From CAYMND01 sp964465065 (GTDB taxonomy: Bacteria; Acidobacteriota; Aminicenantia; UBA2199), in assembly GCA_964465065.1 (NCBI GenBank), contig CAYXHZ010000024.1, positions 1-42,334 on the forward strand: 42,334 bases of DNA. The letters are read 5' to 3'. Both the position numbers and the translations under genes were made by a program. Positions 23,575 to 31,110 of the stretch are shown piece after piece; the stretch's first letter is position 1; each line of letters opens with the position of its first letter. Below the pieces are notes generated by a model. It saw nothing but the letters and a program-made list of their open reading frames with translations. It made no database searches and was not told the origin of the DNA.

Positions 23575-25196
23575 TGCTGGTTTATCTCAAGGTGCAGAAT
23601 CTGGCGGTGGTGGAGAAGGTGGCGCTTCAATTCGACGCCGGTTTCAACGTGCTGACCGGTGAAACCGGAGCAGGCAAGTCCATCCTCATCGATGCCCTGG
23701 GTTTGCTGCTCAGTAAACGTCTGCCCCGCGAAGGGCAGCGGGATCCCGGACTTCCCATCGTCGTCGAGGCCTTTTTCACCGACGCCGACCAGGAGACCGT
23801 GCTGCGTCGGGAGATCAGTGCCGGGCGTTCGCTGTGTTTCATCGATCGCGAGGCGGTGCCCTTCGCCAGATTGCAGGAGGAAGCCTGCGGATGGCTCAAT
23901 ATTTACGGACAGCGCGATCATCTGTTTCTTCTGGAGCCGGGCAATCACCGCAGCTATCTGGATCAATTCTGCGGTTCCGAATTGCCTCTCGATGAGCTGA
24001 AAGCCGCATTCGAGCGAACCGGGCTGGCTTTGGCGGCGCTGAAACGGGTTCAAAACGAACAGCACGGTGCCGACACCCGGCGCGAGCTTCTGGCTTTTCA
24101 GATTCGGGAACTCGAACAGTTCGGCTTGAAACCGGGCGAGGAGGAGGATCTGGAGGCCCGTGTCAGGATCATGGCCAGCGCCGAAGAGATCGTACAGAAA
24201 ACCTCGGTCATGCTGGCCGATTTATATGACGATGAGCGTTCGGTATATTCCCTTATGGCAGCCCATGAGAGCCGGTGGCAATCTTTGCAGACGCTTTTTC
24301 CCAACGAAGCGTCCATGTTCGAGGACCTGGACCGTTTTTATGCCTCGCTGCCTGATTTCGCCGCATTTCTGCGCCGGCTCGCTGATACCGTCGAATATGA
24401 CGAATCGGAGCTGAACGCCATGCAGGAGCGGCTGTCCAAACTGGCACAGTTGAAGAAAAAATATGCCTGTTCGCTCGACGGATTGCTCGAACGGCTGGAA
24501 ATGATGCGCCAGGAGGCGGGTCGTTTGGAAAACCTGGATTTCTCGCTGCAGGAGGCCGAAAAAGCCGTGCAGGCACAGCTGCAGATCTACAGTGCCGTCC
24601 ATCTGCGCTGCCGTGAGGTCCGTCAGTGTGGCGCCGACCGGCTGGCCAAGGCCGTGATTGCCGAACTCAAAGGGCTGGCCATGCCCAAAGGCGAGTTTCG
24701 GGTATGTATCAGACCGGTCGAACCGGATATGGATAATCTCTCGGTCAGCGGCTGCGACGAGGTGGAATTCCATTTCAGTTCCAATCCGGGACAGCCCCCG
24801 GGACCGATTCGCGAGATCGCTTCCGGAGGGGAGTTGTCGCGCTTGATGTTGATTCTCAAGGCGCTGCTACCCAGCGCCGGTCGGATCTGCTACGTTTTTG
24901 ACGAGATCGATACCGGGGTCGGTGGGAAAACGGCCGAGTTTGTCGGTGCTCGTCTCAAAGAAATCGCCCGCAGCAATCAGGTTCTCAGTATCAGTCATCT
25001 GCCGCAGATCGCCGCCTGTGCATCCAGCCATTTCTTGGTCGAGAAGCGCTTCGAGAACAATCAGACCTTCAGTTCGGTGCGTAAGCTGGATCAAGTCGAG
25101 CGGGTGGAGGAGATCGGTCGGCTGATGGCCGGCAGCAACCGCGCCGATTCGGTGATACAAGCGGCCCGGGAACTGCTGAACAGTCACCTGGTTTGA
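23574..25196 (+). CDS. recN: DNA repair protein RecN
   Basis: A 540-residue SMC-like ATPase acting in double-strand break repair in the cytoplasm. Seen: Walker A GETGAGKS (29-36), NIYGQRDHLFLLEPGNHRSY (the RecN-specific region after the first lobe), coiled-coil arms (about 145-360), signature ASGGELSRLMLILKALL, Walker B CYVFDEIDTGVGGKTA and the RecN ending ISHLPQIAACAS with the D/H-loop. Its length fits the family (about 550). It starts at ATG 23574, overlapping the previous stop. Confidence 0.96.
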   Translation: MLVYLKVQNLAVVEKVALQFDAGFNVLTGETGAGKSILIDALGLLLSKRLPREGQRDPGLPIVVEAFFTDADQETVLRREISAGRSLCFIDREAVPFARLQEEACGWLNIYGQRDHLFLLEPGNHRSYLDQFCGSELPLDELKAAFERTGLALAALKRVQNEQHGADTRRELLAFQIRELEQFGLKPGEEEDLEARVRIMASAEEIVQKTSVMLADLYDDERSVYSLMAAHESRWQSLQTLFPNEASMFEDLDRFYASLPDFAAFLRRLADTVEYDESELNAMQERLSKLAQLKKKYACSLDGLLERLEMMRQEAGRLENLDFSLQEAEKAVQAQLQIYSAVHLRCREVRQCGADRLAKAVIAELKGLAMPKGEFRVCIRPVEPDMDNLSVSGCDEVEFHFSSNPGQPPGPIREIASGGELSRLMLILKALLPSAGRICYVFDEIDTGVGGKTAEFVGARLKEIARSNQVLSISHLPQIAACASSHFLVEKRFENNQTFSSVRKLDQVERVEEIGRLMAGSNRADSVIQAARELLNSHLV

Positions 25197-25225
25197 TTGT
25201 CGGCCATAGAGCGGCCAGGCAGCGG

Positions 25226-25255
25226 TTTACAGACAGCTTACAACTGTGGTATTAC
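25226..25255 (+). promoter_or_regulatory. Promoter of the phosphodiesterase cassette
   Basis: TTTACA (25226-25231), 18-base spacer, TATTAC (25250-25255) with TGG just before it (extended -10). Transcription would start near 25262, so the leader to any of the candidate start codons is short (about 5-20 bases). Confidence 0.5.
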
Positions 25256-25272
25256 TGTCTGGTAGATTGGCG

Positions 25273-27393
25273 GTGATCAGCGTGCTGCGTAAAATTGCTC
25301 CAGCGGTTTTTTTTTCACTGATGACCATGCCGGCATTCGGCTACGTCGGTCCGGGTGCGGGTTTTGCTTTCGTCGGTTCGTTTTTATTCGTTTTTGTCGC
25401 CTTTTTTCTGGCGGCCGTCAATTTTCTTACCTTTCCGGTGCGGGCGCTGTTCCGTTTTTTTCGCAGCTTGGGCAGTCGAAAGCGGGCCCTTTTCCGGCGG
25501 GTGATCGTGGTCGGTTTCGACGGTATGGACTACCGCCTCATGAAAGAATGCCTGGCCCACGAATCCGGCCGGCTGCCAAATTTTTGCAAACTTGCCGAAA
25601 ACGGAACCTTTTCGCCGCTGTGGAGCAGCGAACCACCGATTTCGCCGGTGGCCTGGTCCACCTTCAGCACCGGGGTAAATCCGGGTAAGCACAACATATT
25701 CGATTTTTTAACCACCGATCGGAAGACCTATATGCCAAAAATGGCCGGAGCGGAAATCATAGCCCCCAAGCGTTTTCTCAAACTGGGGCGCTGGCGGATT
25801 CCGCTGCAGAAACCAAAAATCGAGCTGCGCCGCAAGAGCGTCAGCTTTTGGAAAATGGTCGGAGATAAAGGCATTCTGACGACGGTTCTGCGTGTACCCT
25901 TCACTTTTCCGCCCGAGAAATTCAACGGCCAGATGCTGTCGGGGCTGGGAACGCCCGATCTGCGTGGCAGCCAAGGCAGTTATACCTCTTTCGACGCCGA
26001 TTTGCAGCCGAATACAGGCTGCGAGGTCAGTGACGGCAGCTGTGAGCCCTTGACTCCTCTGGGTGATGGCCGATTCGTCGGCTGTCTCAAAGGGCCGGCG
26101 CATCCCTTTACACTGAGTAATCAGGAACTCGAGAGAGAGTTTGTCCTCGAGAGAAGCGCTGAGCCGCAAACCATGGATTTCCGGATGGGGCGGGACCGGG
26201 TGCGGCTCGGCCTCGGCCGGATCAGTCCCTGGCTGCGGATCGAGTTCCGTGCCGGTCCGCTCAGGATCCGGGGTTTGATCCAGTTGGTCCTGGTAAGACT
26301 CGATCCGCCCAAGCTGTATGTTTCTCCGATCAACATCGATCCCGACAAGCCGTCGATGCCTGTTTCCCAGCCCGGGATTTTTTCGGCCTACCTGGCCAAG
26401 GCCCATGGTCCGTATTCGACACTGGGCATGGCCGAGGACACATCCGCCCTCAATGACGGCGTCATCACCGAGGAGGTGTTGCTGGATCAGATCGAGACCT
26501 ACCAGCACGAGCGCGAAACCATCTTTTTCGACGCCTTGAGCAAGAATCGGCGTGGATTGTTGGTACAGGTCTTCGAGTCCACAGACCGGGTGTCGCACAT
26601 GTTCTGGCGCTATTTCGATCCGGAGCTGCACGAACGGGTCGACATACCGGCACGCTGCCGAGATGCGGTGCTGGCCAACTATGAGCGAATGGATGGTTTT
26701 TTGGGGAAATTGCTGTCTCGAATTCGGAAAGATGATCTGCTGATGATCGTGTCCGATCATGGATTCGATCGCGCCGCCCGGGAGTTCCACCTCAACAGCT
26801 GGCTTTGGGAGCAGGGTTACCTGACCCTCAAGGACGGCTGTCAGCGTAGCGGCAAATGGTATGCCGACGTCGACTGGTCACGCACGCGGGCGTACGGGCA
26901 GGGCTTGAATGGCCTGTTTATCAACCAGTCCGGCCGTGAGGAACAGGGCATAGTCGCCGCCGGAGAGGAAAGCGAGCGACTCAAACGGGAAATTCAAAAT
27001 AAACTGGCGGCCGCACTGGATCCGAAAACCGGGCAGACACCCTTGGCGTCCGTGTACACCCGGGAAGAGCTGTACCGGGGGCCCTACCTGGTTAACGCTC
27101 CTGATCTCGTTCTCGGCTACAGGATCGGCTACAAGTTGGCCTGGTTGTCGGCGGTCAACACGGTGGGCGACCCTGTTTTCAGTGACAACGTCAAGGCCTG
27201 GAGCGGGGATCACTGTTTTACCAGTCGTCAGGTTCCGGGCATTTTTTTCTCTAACCGGAAGGTGGATGACCCGGATCCAGGCCTGATCAACATCGCCGCC
27301 ACGGTTCTCAAGGCCTTTGGCTTGAAAGTGCCGGCTCATATCGATGGCCGGCCCATTGGTTTTACTGCGGAGAAAAAGCATGAAACGGCGTGA
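25273..27393 (+). CDS. Membrane-anchored alkaline-phosphatase-superfamily enzyme (type I phosphodiesterase-like)
   Basis: About 706 residues. The N terminus has a signal/anchor (APAVFFSLMTMPAFG), then GYVGPGAGFAFVGSFLFVFV and a second hydrophobic stretch, so the catalytic part is tethered to the membrane, probably outside. The catalytic domain shows VIVVGFDGMDYR (metal Asp), ISPVAWSTFSTG with the Ser aligning with the phosphodiesterase nucleophile, VFESTDRVSHMFWRYFDP, VSDHGFDR (metal Asp-His) and WSGDH near the C terminus. This is the metal set of PF01663-type enzymes, which cleave phosphodiester or transfer phospho groups; substrate unknown. The start is uncertain: GTG 25246, TTG 25267, GTG 25273 and GTG 25282 are in frame and none has a good ribosome site. 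I list 25273. Its last 14 bases overlap the next gene. Confidence 0.85.
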   Translation: MISVLRKIAPAVFFSLMTMPAFGYVGPGAGFAFVGSFLFVFVAFFLAAVNFLTFPVRALFRFFRSLGSRKRALFRRVIVVGFDGMDYRLMKECLAHESGRLPNFCKLAENGTFSPLWSSEPPISPVAWSTFSTGVNPGKHNIFDFLTTDRKTYMPKMAGAEIIAPKRFLKLGRWRIPLQKPKIELRRKSVSFWKMVGDKGILTTVLRVPFTFPPEKFNGQMLSGLGTPDLRGSQGSYTSFDADLQPNTGCEVSDGSCEPLTPLGDGRFVGCLKGPAHPFTLSNQELEREFVLERSAEPQTMDFRMGRDRVRLGLGRISPWLRIEFRAGPLRIRGLIQLVLVRLDPPKLYVSPINIDPDKPSMPVSQPGIFSAYLAKAHGPYSTLGMAEDTSALNDGVITEEVLLDQIETYQHERETIFFDALSKNRRGLLVQVFESTDRVSHMFWRYFDPELHERVDIPARCRDAVLANYERMDGFLGKLLSRIRKDDLLMIVSDHGFDRAAREFHLNSWLWEQGYLTLKDGCQRSGKWYADVDWSRTRAYGQGLNGLFINQSGREEQGIVAAGEESERLKREIQNKLAAALDPKTGQTPLASVYTREELYRGPYLVNAPDLVLGYRIGYKLAWLSAVNTVGDPVFSDNVKAWSGDHCFTSRQVPGIFFSNRKVDDPDPGLINIAATVLKAFGLKVPAHIDGRPIGFTAEKKHETA

Positions 27394-29362
27394 TTTCTTA
27401 AAAGCCAGCAGCGTGATGGTGAGCCTGCCGACGGTACTGGGCGCTCCACTTCTGGCCGACGGCCGACGGGCCTCCACCCGTAAGATGCTGATAGTCGGTT
27501 TCGACGGTTTGGATCCTGCCGTCATGACCGGATTGATGAAACTGGGTAAACTGCCCAATTTCAGCCGCTTTGCCGAACAGGGCGGTTTTGGTCCCATGTT
27601 GTCGACCGCTCCGCCTGAAAGTCCTACCGCCTGGGCCAGTTTCGCCACCGGTCTGGACCCCGCAGGACATGGTGTGTTCGGATTTCTGCACCGCAACCCC
27701 AGCGATTACATGCCTTTTTCGACCTCGGCTCCGGTCGCTGGCGGCGGGAAAACGATCGATATCGGTTCCTGGCGCTTGCCGCTGTCATCCGGAGAAAGCC
27801 GACTCTACCGAAAGGGCCGGCCGTTTTGGGATTTTTTGGCCGACCGGGAACTCGAGTCGACCATTGTCAAAATGCCTTCCAACTATCCGGCCGAGCCCAT
27901 GCGTCGGGGCCGGGCCTTGGCCGGTATGGGCACGCCGGATATATACGGCGGGCATGGCACTTTTACACTCTACAGCACCCGGGAAGAAGACCTGCTGCTC
28001 GATCTGGGCGACAAAGGGCATGTTTACCCGGCTTTCTTCGACCTTGACCATCGCTTTTCCGGGCAGTTGGAAGGACCGCTCAACAGTCTCAAGATCGAAC
28101 CGGAACCGACATTCATGGATTTCACCGTGTATTGGGACCGGGGCCATAAGACAGCGCGCATCGATATCGACGGCCGGGAGATCCTGCTGGAGCAGGGTAA
28201 GCTCAGTCCCTGGATTTCTCTGAGCTTCGCCCTGTTGTCGCCGCTGGCATCGGTGTCGGCCATCACCCGCTTCCAATTGCTGGAGGCCGACCGAAACTTT
28301 CGACTTTACGTCTATCCCCCCAGCATCGACCCTGCCGATCCGGCCCAGGCCATCAGCTCGCCCGCTTCCTACTGCCAGGACCTGTGCCGCAGCTTGGGCC
28401 GCTTCCATACCCTCGGACTGCCGGCCGATTTCAACGGTGTCAAGACAGAGGTGTTGTCGCTTGGCGATTTCATCACCCAGTCCGACGCCATCATGGCCGA
28501 AAGCCGTGTCCTGTTCGACTATGAATTCGATCGTTTCCGAAAACTCAAGTCCGGCCTGCTCTTCTTTTATTTTTCCAGCGCCGATCAGGGCTCGCATATT
28601 TTCTGGGCGCTGCGTGATCCGCAGCACCCGGCGTACCGTCCGGCGGAAACCCGGGAATTCGGGGATCAGATCGCCTGTTTGTACCAACAGTTTGACGATG
28701 TGGTCGGTCTGATATTGGACAAACTGCCGGCCAGTCTGCCGGTGATGCTGCTTTCCGATCACGGTTTCGCCCCGTTGCGTCGCCAGGTCAACCTCAACAC
28801 TTTTCTGTACCGGCATGGTTTTCTGCGTTTTCACGGAGATCCGGATTACGGAACAAGCCTGCTCAACCAAGCCGATTGGCAAGAGACCCGGGCATACGCT
28901 CTGGGATTGAACGGCATATATCTCAATCAGGCGGGAAGAGAGGGGGCCGGTATCGTGCCAGCCAGTCGGCGGCGCGAGGAGTTACAGGCCATCGCAGCTG
29001 CATTGCTTGGTTTTCGGGATCCGCTGACCGGTCTTGTACCTTTCGCCAAGGTGTTTCTGACCGAAGAGATGTATCGTGGCGAGTACCTGGGTCTGGGCCC
29101 GGACCTGATTGTCGGCTGCAACAGTCCCTACGGGTTGGATTACGGCGCCGCCACCGGAGGAATCCGTGAAAACATTGTCGACGACAACAGGAGCCGCTGG
29201 AGCGGGGATCATATCATCGATCCCCACCAGGTGCCGGCCATGCTGATGACCAACTTCAGGCGTCGAGCCCTTACGCCGGTCATCTGGGATATGGCGCCGA
29301 CAATTCTGGATATGTTCGGGCATGGCCCGGTGCCCGCCATGCGCGGTAAGAGCATACTGTGA
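27380..29362 (+). CDS. Tat-exported alkaline-phosphatase-superfamily enzyme
   Basis: A 660-residue paralogue of the preceding enzyme. Residues 1-40 are a twin-arginine signal (MKRRDFLKASSVMVSLPTVLGAP), so it is exported folded, probably with its metals loaded. The catalytic part shows MLIVGFDGLDPAV, ESPTAWASFATGLDPAGHGV with the Ser in the nucleophile position, FSSADQGSHIFWAL, LSDHGFAPLRRQ and RWSGDH: the complete PF01663 metal-site set. I chose ATG 27380 because the Tat motif starts there. It overlaps the upstream gene by 14 bases and is followed after 37 bases by a small RHH-like gene. Together with its neighbour it probably acts on the same or successive phosphodiester/phosphoester substrates in the periplasm (inference). 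Confidence 0.88.
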   Translation: MKRRDFLKASSVMVSLPTVLGAPLLADGRRASTRKMLIVGFDGLDPAVMTGLMKLGKLPNFSRFAEQGGFGPMLSTAPPESPTAWASFATGLDPAGHGVFGFLHRNPSDYMPFSTSAPVAGGGKTIDIGSWRLPLSSGESRLYRKGRPFWDFLADRELESTIVKMPSNYPAEPMRRGRALAGMGTPDIYGGHGTFTLYSTREEDLLLDLGDKGHVYPAFFDLDHRFSGQLEGPLNSLKIEPEPTFMDFTVYWDRGHKTARIDIDGREILLEQGKLSPWISLSFALLSPLASVSAITRFQLLEADRNFRLYVYPPSIDPADPAQAISSPASYCQDLCRSLGRFHTLGLPADFNGVKTEVLSLGDFITQSDAIMAESRVLFDYEFDRFRKLKSGLLFFYFSSADQGSHIFWALRDPQHPAYRPAETREFGDQIACLYQQFDDVVGLILDKLPASLPVMLLSDHGFAPLRRQVNLNTFLYRHGFLRFHGDPDYGTSLLNQADWQETRAYALGLNGIYLNQAGREGAGIVPASRRREELQAIAAALLGFRDPLTGLVPFAKVFLTEEMYRGEYLGLGPDLIVGCNSPYGLDYGAATGGIRENIVDDNRSRWSGDHIIDPHQVPAMLMTNFRRRALTPVIWDMAPTILDMFGHGPVPAMRGKSIL

Positions 29363-29399
29363 AAACAAAACGGGACACACTGCGTTTCAGGAGTATAGA

Positions 29400-29588
29400 A
29401 TGGCCAAAAAAGTTAAATTAAGCAGCGAAGCGATGGTCAAGGCGGATGAAATCATCGCCTTTCATGGGTATTCTTCGCTCGAAGAGCTGATCGAAAATCT
29501 GATCGACAGGGAATACACCCAGATCAAGAGTGGTGACAACCGCGAGGAACAGGCAAAGAAACTGAGCGGGCTCGGTTACATCTCCTAG
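29400..29588 (+). CDS. Small ribbon-helix-helix-like protein ending in GLGYIS
   Basis: A 62-residue protein. Residues 3-40 have the pattern of a ribbon-helix-helix DNA-binding fold: a short strand VKLS, helix EAMVKADEIIAFHG, turn YSS, helix LEELIENLIDREY. After a charged linker (KSGDNREEQ) it ends AKKLSGLGYIS. The LGYI ending resembles the last residues of many sulfatase/alkaline-phosphatase-type enzymes, a resemblance noticed by eye. ATG 29400 has AGGAG 6 bases upstream. It lies between the second phosphatase and a membrane protein in the same direction. It could be a regulator of the cassette or a small partner of the enzymes; the sequence does not decide. Confidence 0.75.
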   Translation: MAKKVKLSSEAMVKADEIIAFHGYSSLEELIENLIDREYTQIKSGDNREEQAKKLSGLGYIS

Positions 29589-29639
29589 CAGCGACCGAGA
29601 ATGCAACACTGTTTTGTCCGCATGACAAGGGTCATGGAC

Positions 29640-30425
29640 ATGTTGTTGGCCTGGATCCCAGCAGCTTGGGATCTGCTGCCACTGATTGTGATCAGTGTTC
29701 TGACCGGTTTGCTGGTGCTGCTGGTATACCGCTACCTGTCCTCGCCGGCACAGATCAAAAAAAGCAAGGACCGGGTCAAGGCGCACATCTTGGCCATTCG
29801 CCTCTACCGGAACGAATGGCGTGTGATCCTGAAGAGCTTTGGACTCAGTTTGGGCTGCACCTTGCGCTACTTCACCCTGAATCTGGTCCCGTTACTGGTT
29901 TTGCTGCCGCTGCTGGCGCCGCTTTTTGCTCAACTCGAGGTGCGTTACGGCCTGTCGTCGTTCCGGCCCGGGGCTACGGCGGAGATTCAGGCTACAATGT
30001 CGGGCTCGCTGGAAGAATTGCTGCCGGAACTGGTCCCAGCCTCCTGGTATCGTCCGGTCATGGCTCCGGTCTATGTCTACGCCCATAACCAGGCACACTG
30101 GCGGATCGAAATGCTGCAGCCCGGCAAACACAGCCTGGAGATCCGGACCAGCGCCGGCCGGATTTGCAAATCGATCCACTGCGGTGACGATGTGGCGCGG
30201 ACGGCCCTGTCTGGCCGGCGGCACCGGGGCGGACTATTGGCCGGCCTGCTTTATCCGGTGGAAGAGCCGTTTGGCCCGGGCGATCCGGTATTGGCTGTCC
30301 GTGTCGATTACCCGGAGCGAAAAATGAGCGTATTCAGTCTGCGCTTGCATTGGATATGGCTGCATCTGCTGATCGTCGTCACGGTGGTATTGGCTTTGCG
30401 AAAACGCTTCGGTATCGAATTCTAG
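29640..30425 (+). CDS. Three- to four-span membrane protein of unrecognised family
   Basis: About 261 residues: a membrane span (AWDLLPLIVISVLTGLLVLL), a basic cytoplasmic stretch rich in K/R (QIKKSKDRVKAHILAIRLYR), a second hydrophobic region (FTLNLVPLLVLLPLLAPLFAQL), a beta-rich extracytoplasmic domain of about 130 residues, and a last span (WIWLHLLIVVTVVLAL). The first half (span, basic helical hairpin, span pair) recalls the Oxa1/YidC/EMC3-DUF106 insertase layout, but I cannot show homology. Possible starts are 29601, 29622, 29634 and 29640. I prefer ATG 29640 because AAGGG lies 8 bases before it. It closes the phosphatase cassette: the gap to the RHH-like gene is at most 51 bases. Confidence 0.75.
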   Translation: MLLAWIPAAWDLLPLIVISVLTGLLVLLVYRYLSSPAQIKKSKDRVKAHILAIRLYRNEWRVILKSFGLSLGCTLRYFTLNLVPLLVLLPLLAPLFAQLEVRYGLSSFRPGATAEIQATMSGSLEELLPELVPASWYRPVMAPVYVYAHNQAHWRIEMLQPGKHSLEIRTSAGRICKSIHCGDDVARTALSGRRHRGGLLAGLLYPVEEPFGPGDPVLAVRVDYPERKMSVFSLRLHWIWLHLLIVVTVVLALRKRFGIEF

Positions 30426-30506
30426 CCAGCTTAACGAACAATTAACATTGTTTTTATTTCCAGTTGACGGCTGGACGATAGACTGTCATCGTGGAGGTAC
30501 GATAGA

Positions 30507-30734
30507 ATGCGCAAACTGGCTGTCAAACTCGACGAGACAGTAGGCGACGACTTTTTCGCCAGCCTGGACAACCAGCTGGCCGGTGCGGCTGCTCCCTGTT
30601 CCCTGGATGAATTCATGGCTCTGGAAATGGGCCTCTACCAGCGGTATTGCGATGCAGGCCTCACTGTACAGGCTGGATCCGGATCCGGCCGGCCGCCGAA
30701 ATCGTCAGACTGTACTGTTTCGCTGGCTGGCTGA
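30507..30734 (+). CDS. Small protein of unknown function, overlapping the pilin operon tail
   Basis: A 75-residue hydrophilic protein, MRKLAVKLDETVGDDFFASL at its start. GGAGG (30493-30497) lies 9 bases before ATG 30507. Its last 74 bases run antisense into the end of the minor-pilin gene on the other strand, and the corresponding residues (GSGSGRPPKSSDCTVSLAG) look unstructured. This suggests that the gene lost its original stop or end. The first 50 residues have ordinary coding composition. No homologue recognised. Confidence 0.5.
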   Translation: MRKLAVKLDETVGDDFFASLDNQLAGAAAPCSLDEFMALEMGLYQRYCDAGLTVQAGSGSGRPPKSSDCTVSLAG

Positions 30735-31110
30735 TGATGATCTTGCACAACGGCACTATGGCACCGCTGGGATAGAATATGGGATTCTGGTTGAGGCTGA
30801 CGCGAATCTTGGCTTTGGGCCGGTAGCTATATCGGGTATTGGACCAGCTGCCATCCTCCTTCTTCTGTAAACGCAGCGTGTCGTTCTGGATAACCAAGCG
30901 ATGAGCCAGATAGCTTTTTTGCGACAAGACTTGACCCTGGCGCAGGAGTTGGCTGGTCTGACGCAGACAGGCACGAAAATCCAGTCTGCGGATGTAGGCC
31001 TGTAGCGGAGGAACGGCCAAGGTCGCCAGCAGAGACACGATCGATAAGACGGCCAGAATCTCGGTCAGGGTATAGCCCGATGTAAACCCATGGCGGTCAC
31101 GGCGTGTCAT
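30661..31110 (-). CDS. GspH/FimT-type minor pseudopilin
   Basis: A 149-residue type IV pilin-like protein. Leader RRDRHGFTSG followed by YTLTEILAVLSIVSLLATLA, with the prepilin peptidase site G|Y (Tyr instead of the usual Phe) and Glu 5 of the mature chain. The GspH-like globular domain follows (ACLRQTSQLLRQGQVLSQKS; YPSGAIVPLC; ISAAGRIRI). It is the last gene of the operon, overlapping the PilX-like gene by 14 bases. It would be a minor pilin priming pilus or pseudopilus assembly in the inner membrane. Confidence 0.85.
   Translation of the reverse strand: MTRRDRHGFTSGYTLTEILAVLSIVSLLATLAVPPLQAYIRRLDFRACLRQTSQLLRQGQVLSQKSYLAHRLVIQNDTLRLQKKEDGSWSNTRYSYRPKAKIRVSLNQNPIFYPSGAIVPLCKIIISQPAKQYSLTISAAGRIRIQPVQ

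Noticed and set aside
30472..30486. Sigma-54 promoter for the small gene at 30507
   Set aside because: TGG and TG are present but the -12 GC is GT and most of the consensus is missing; too weak.
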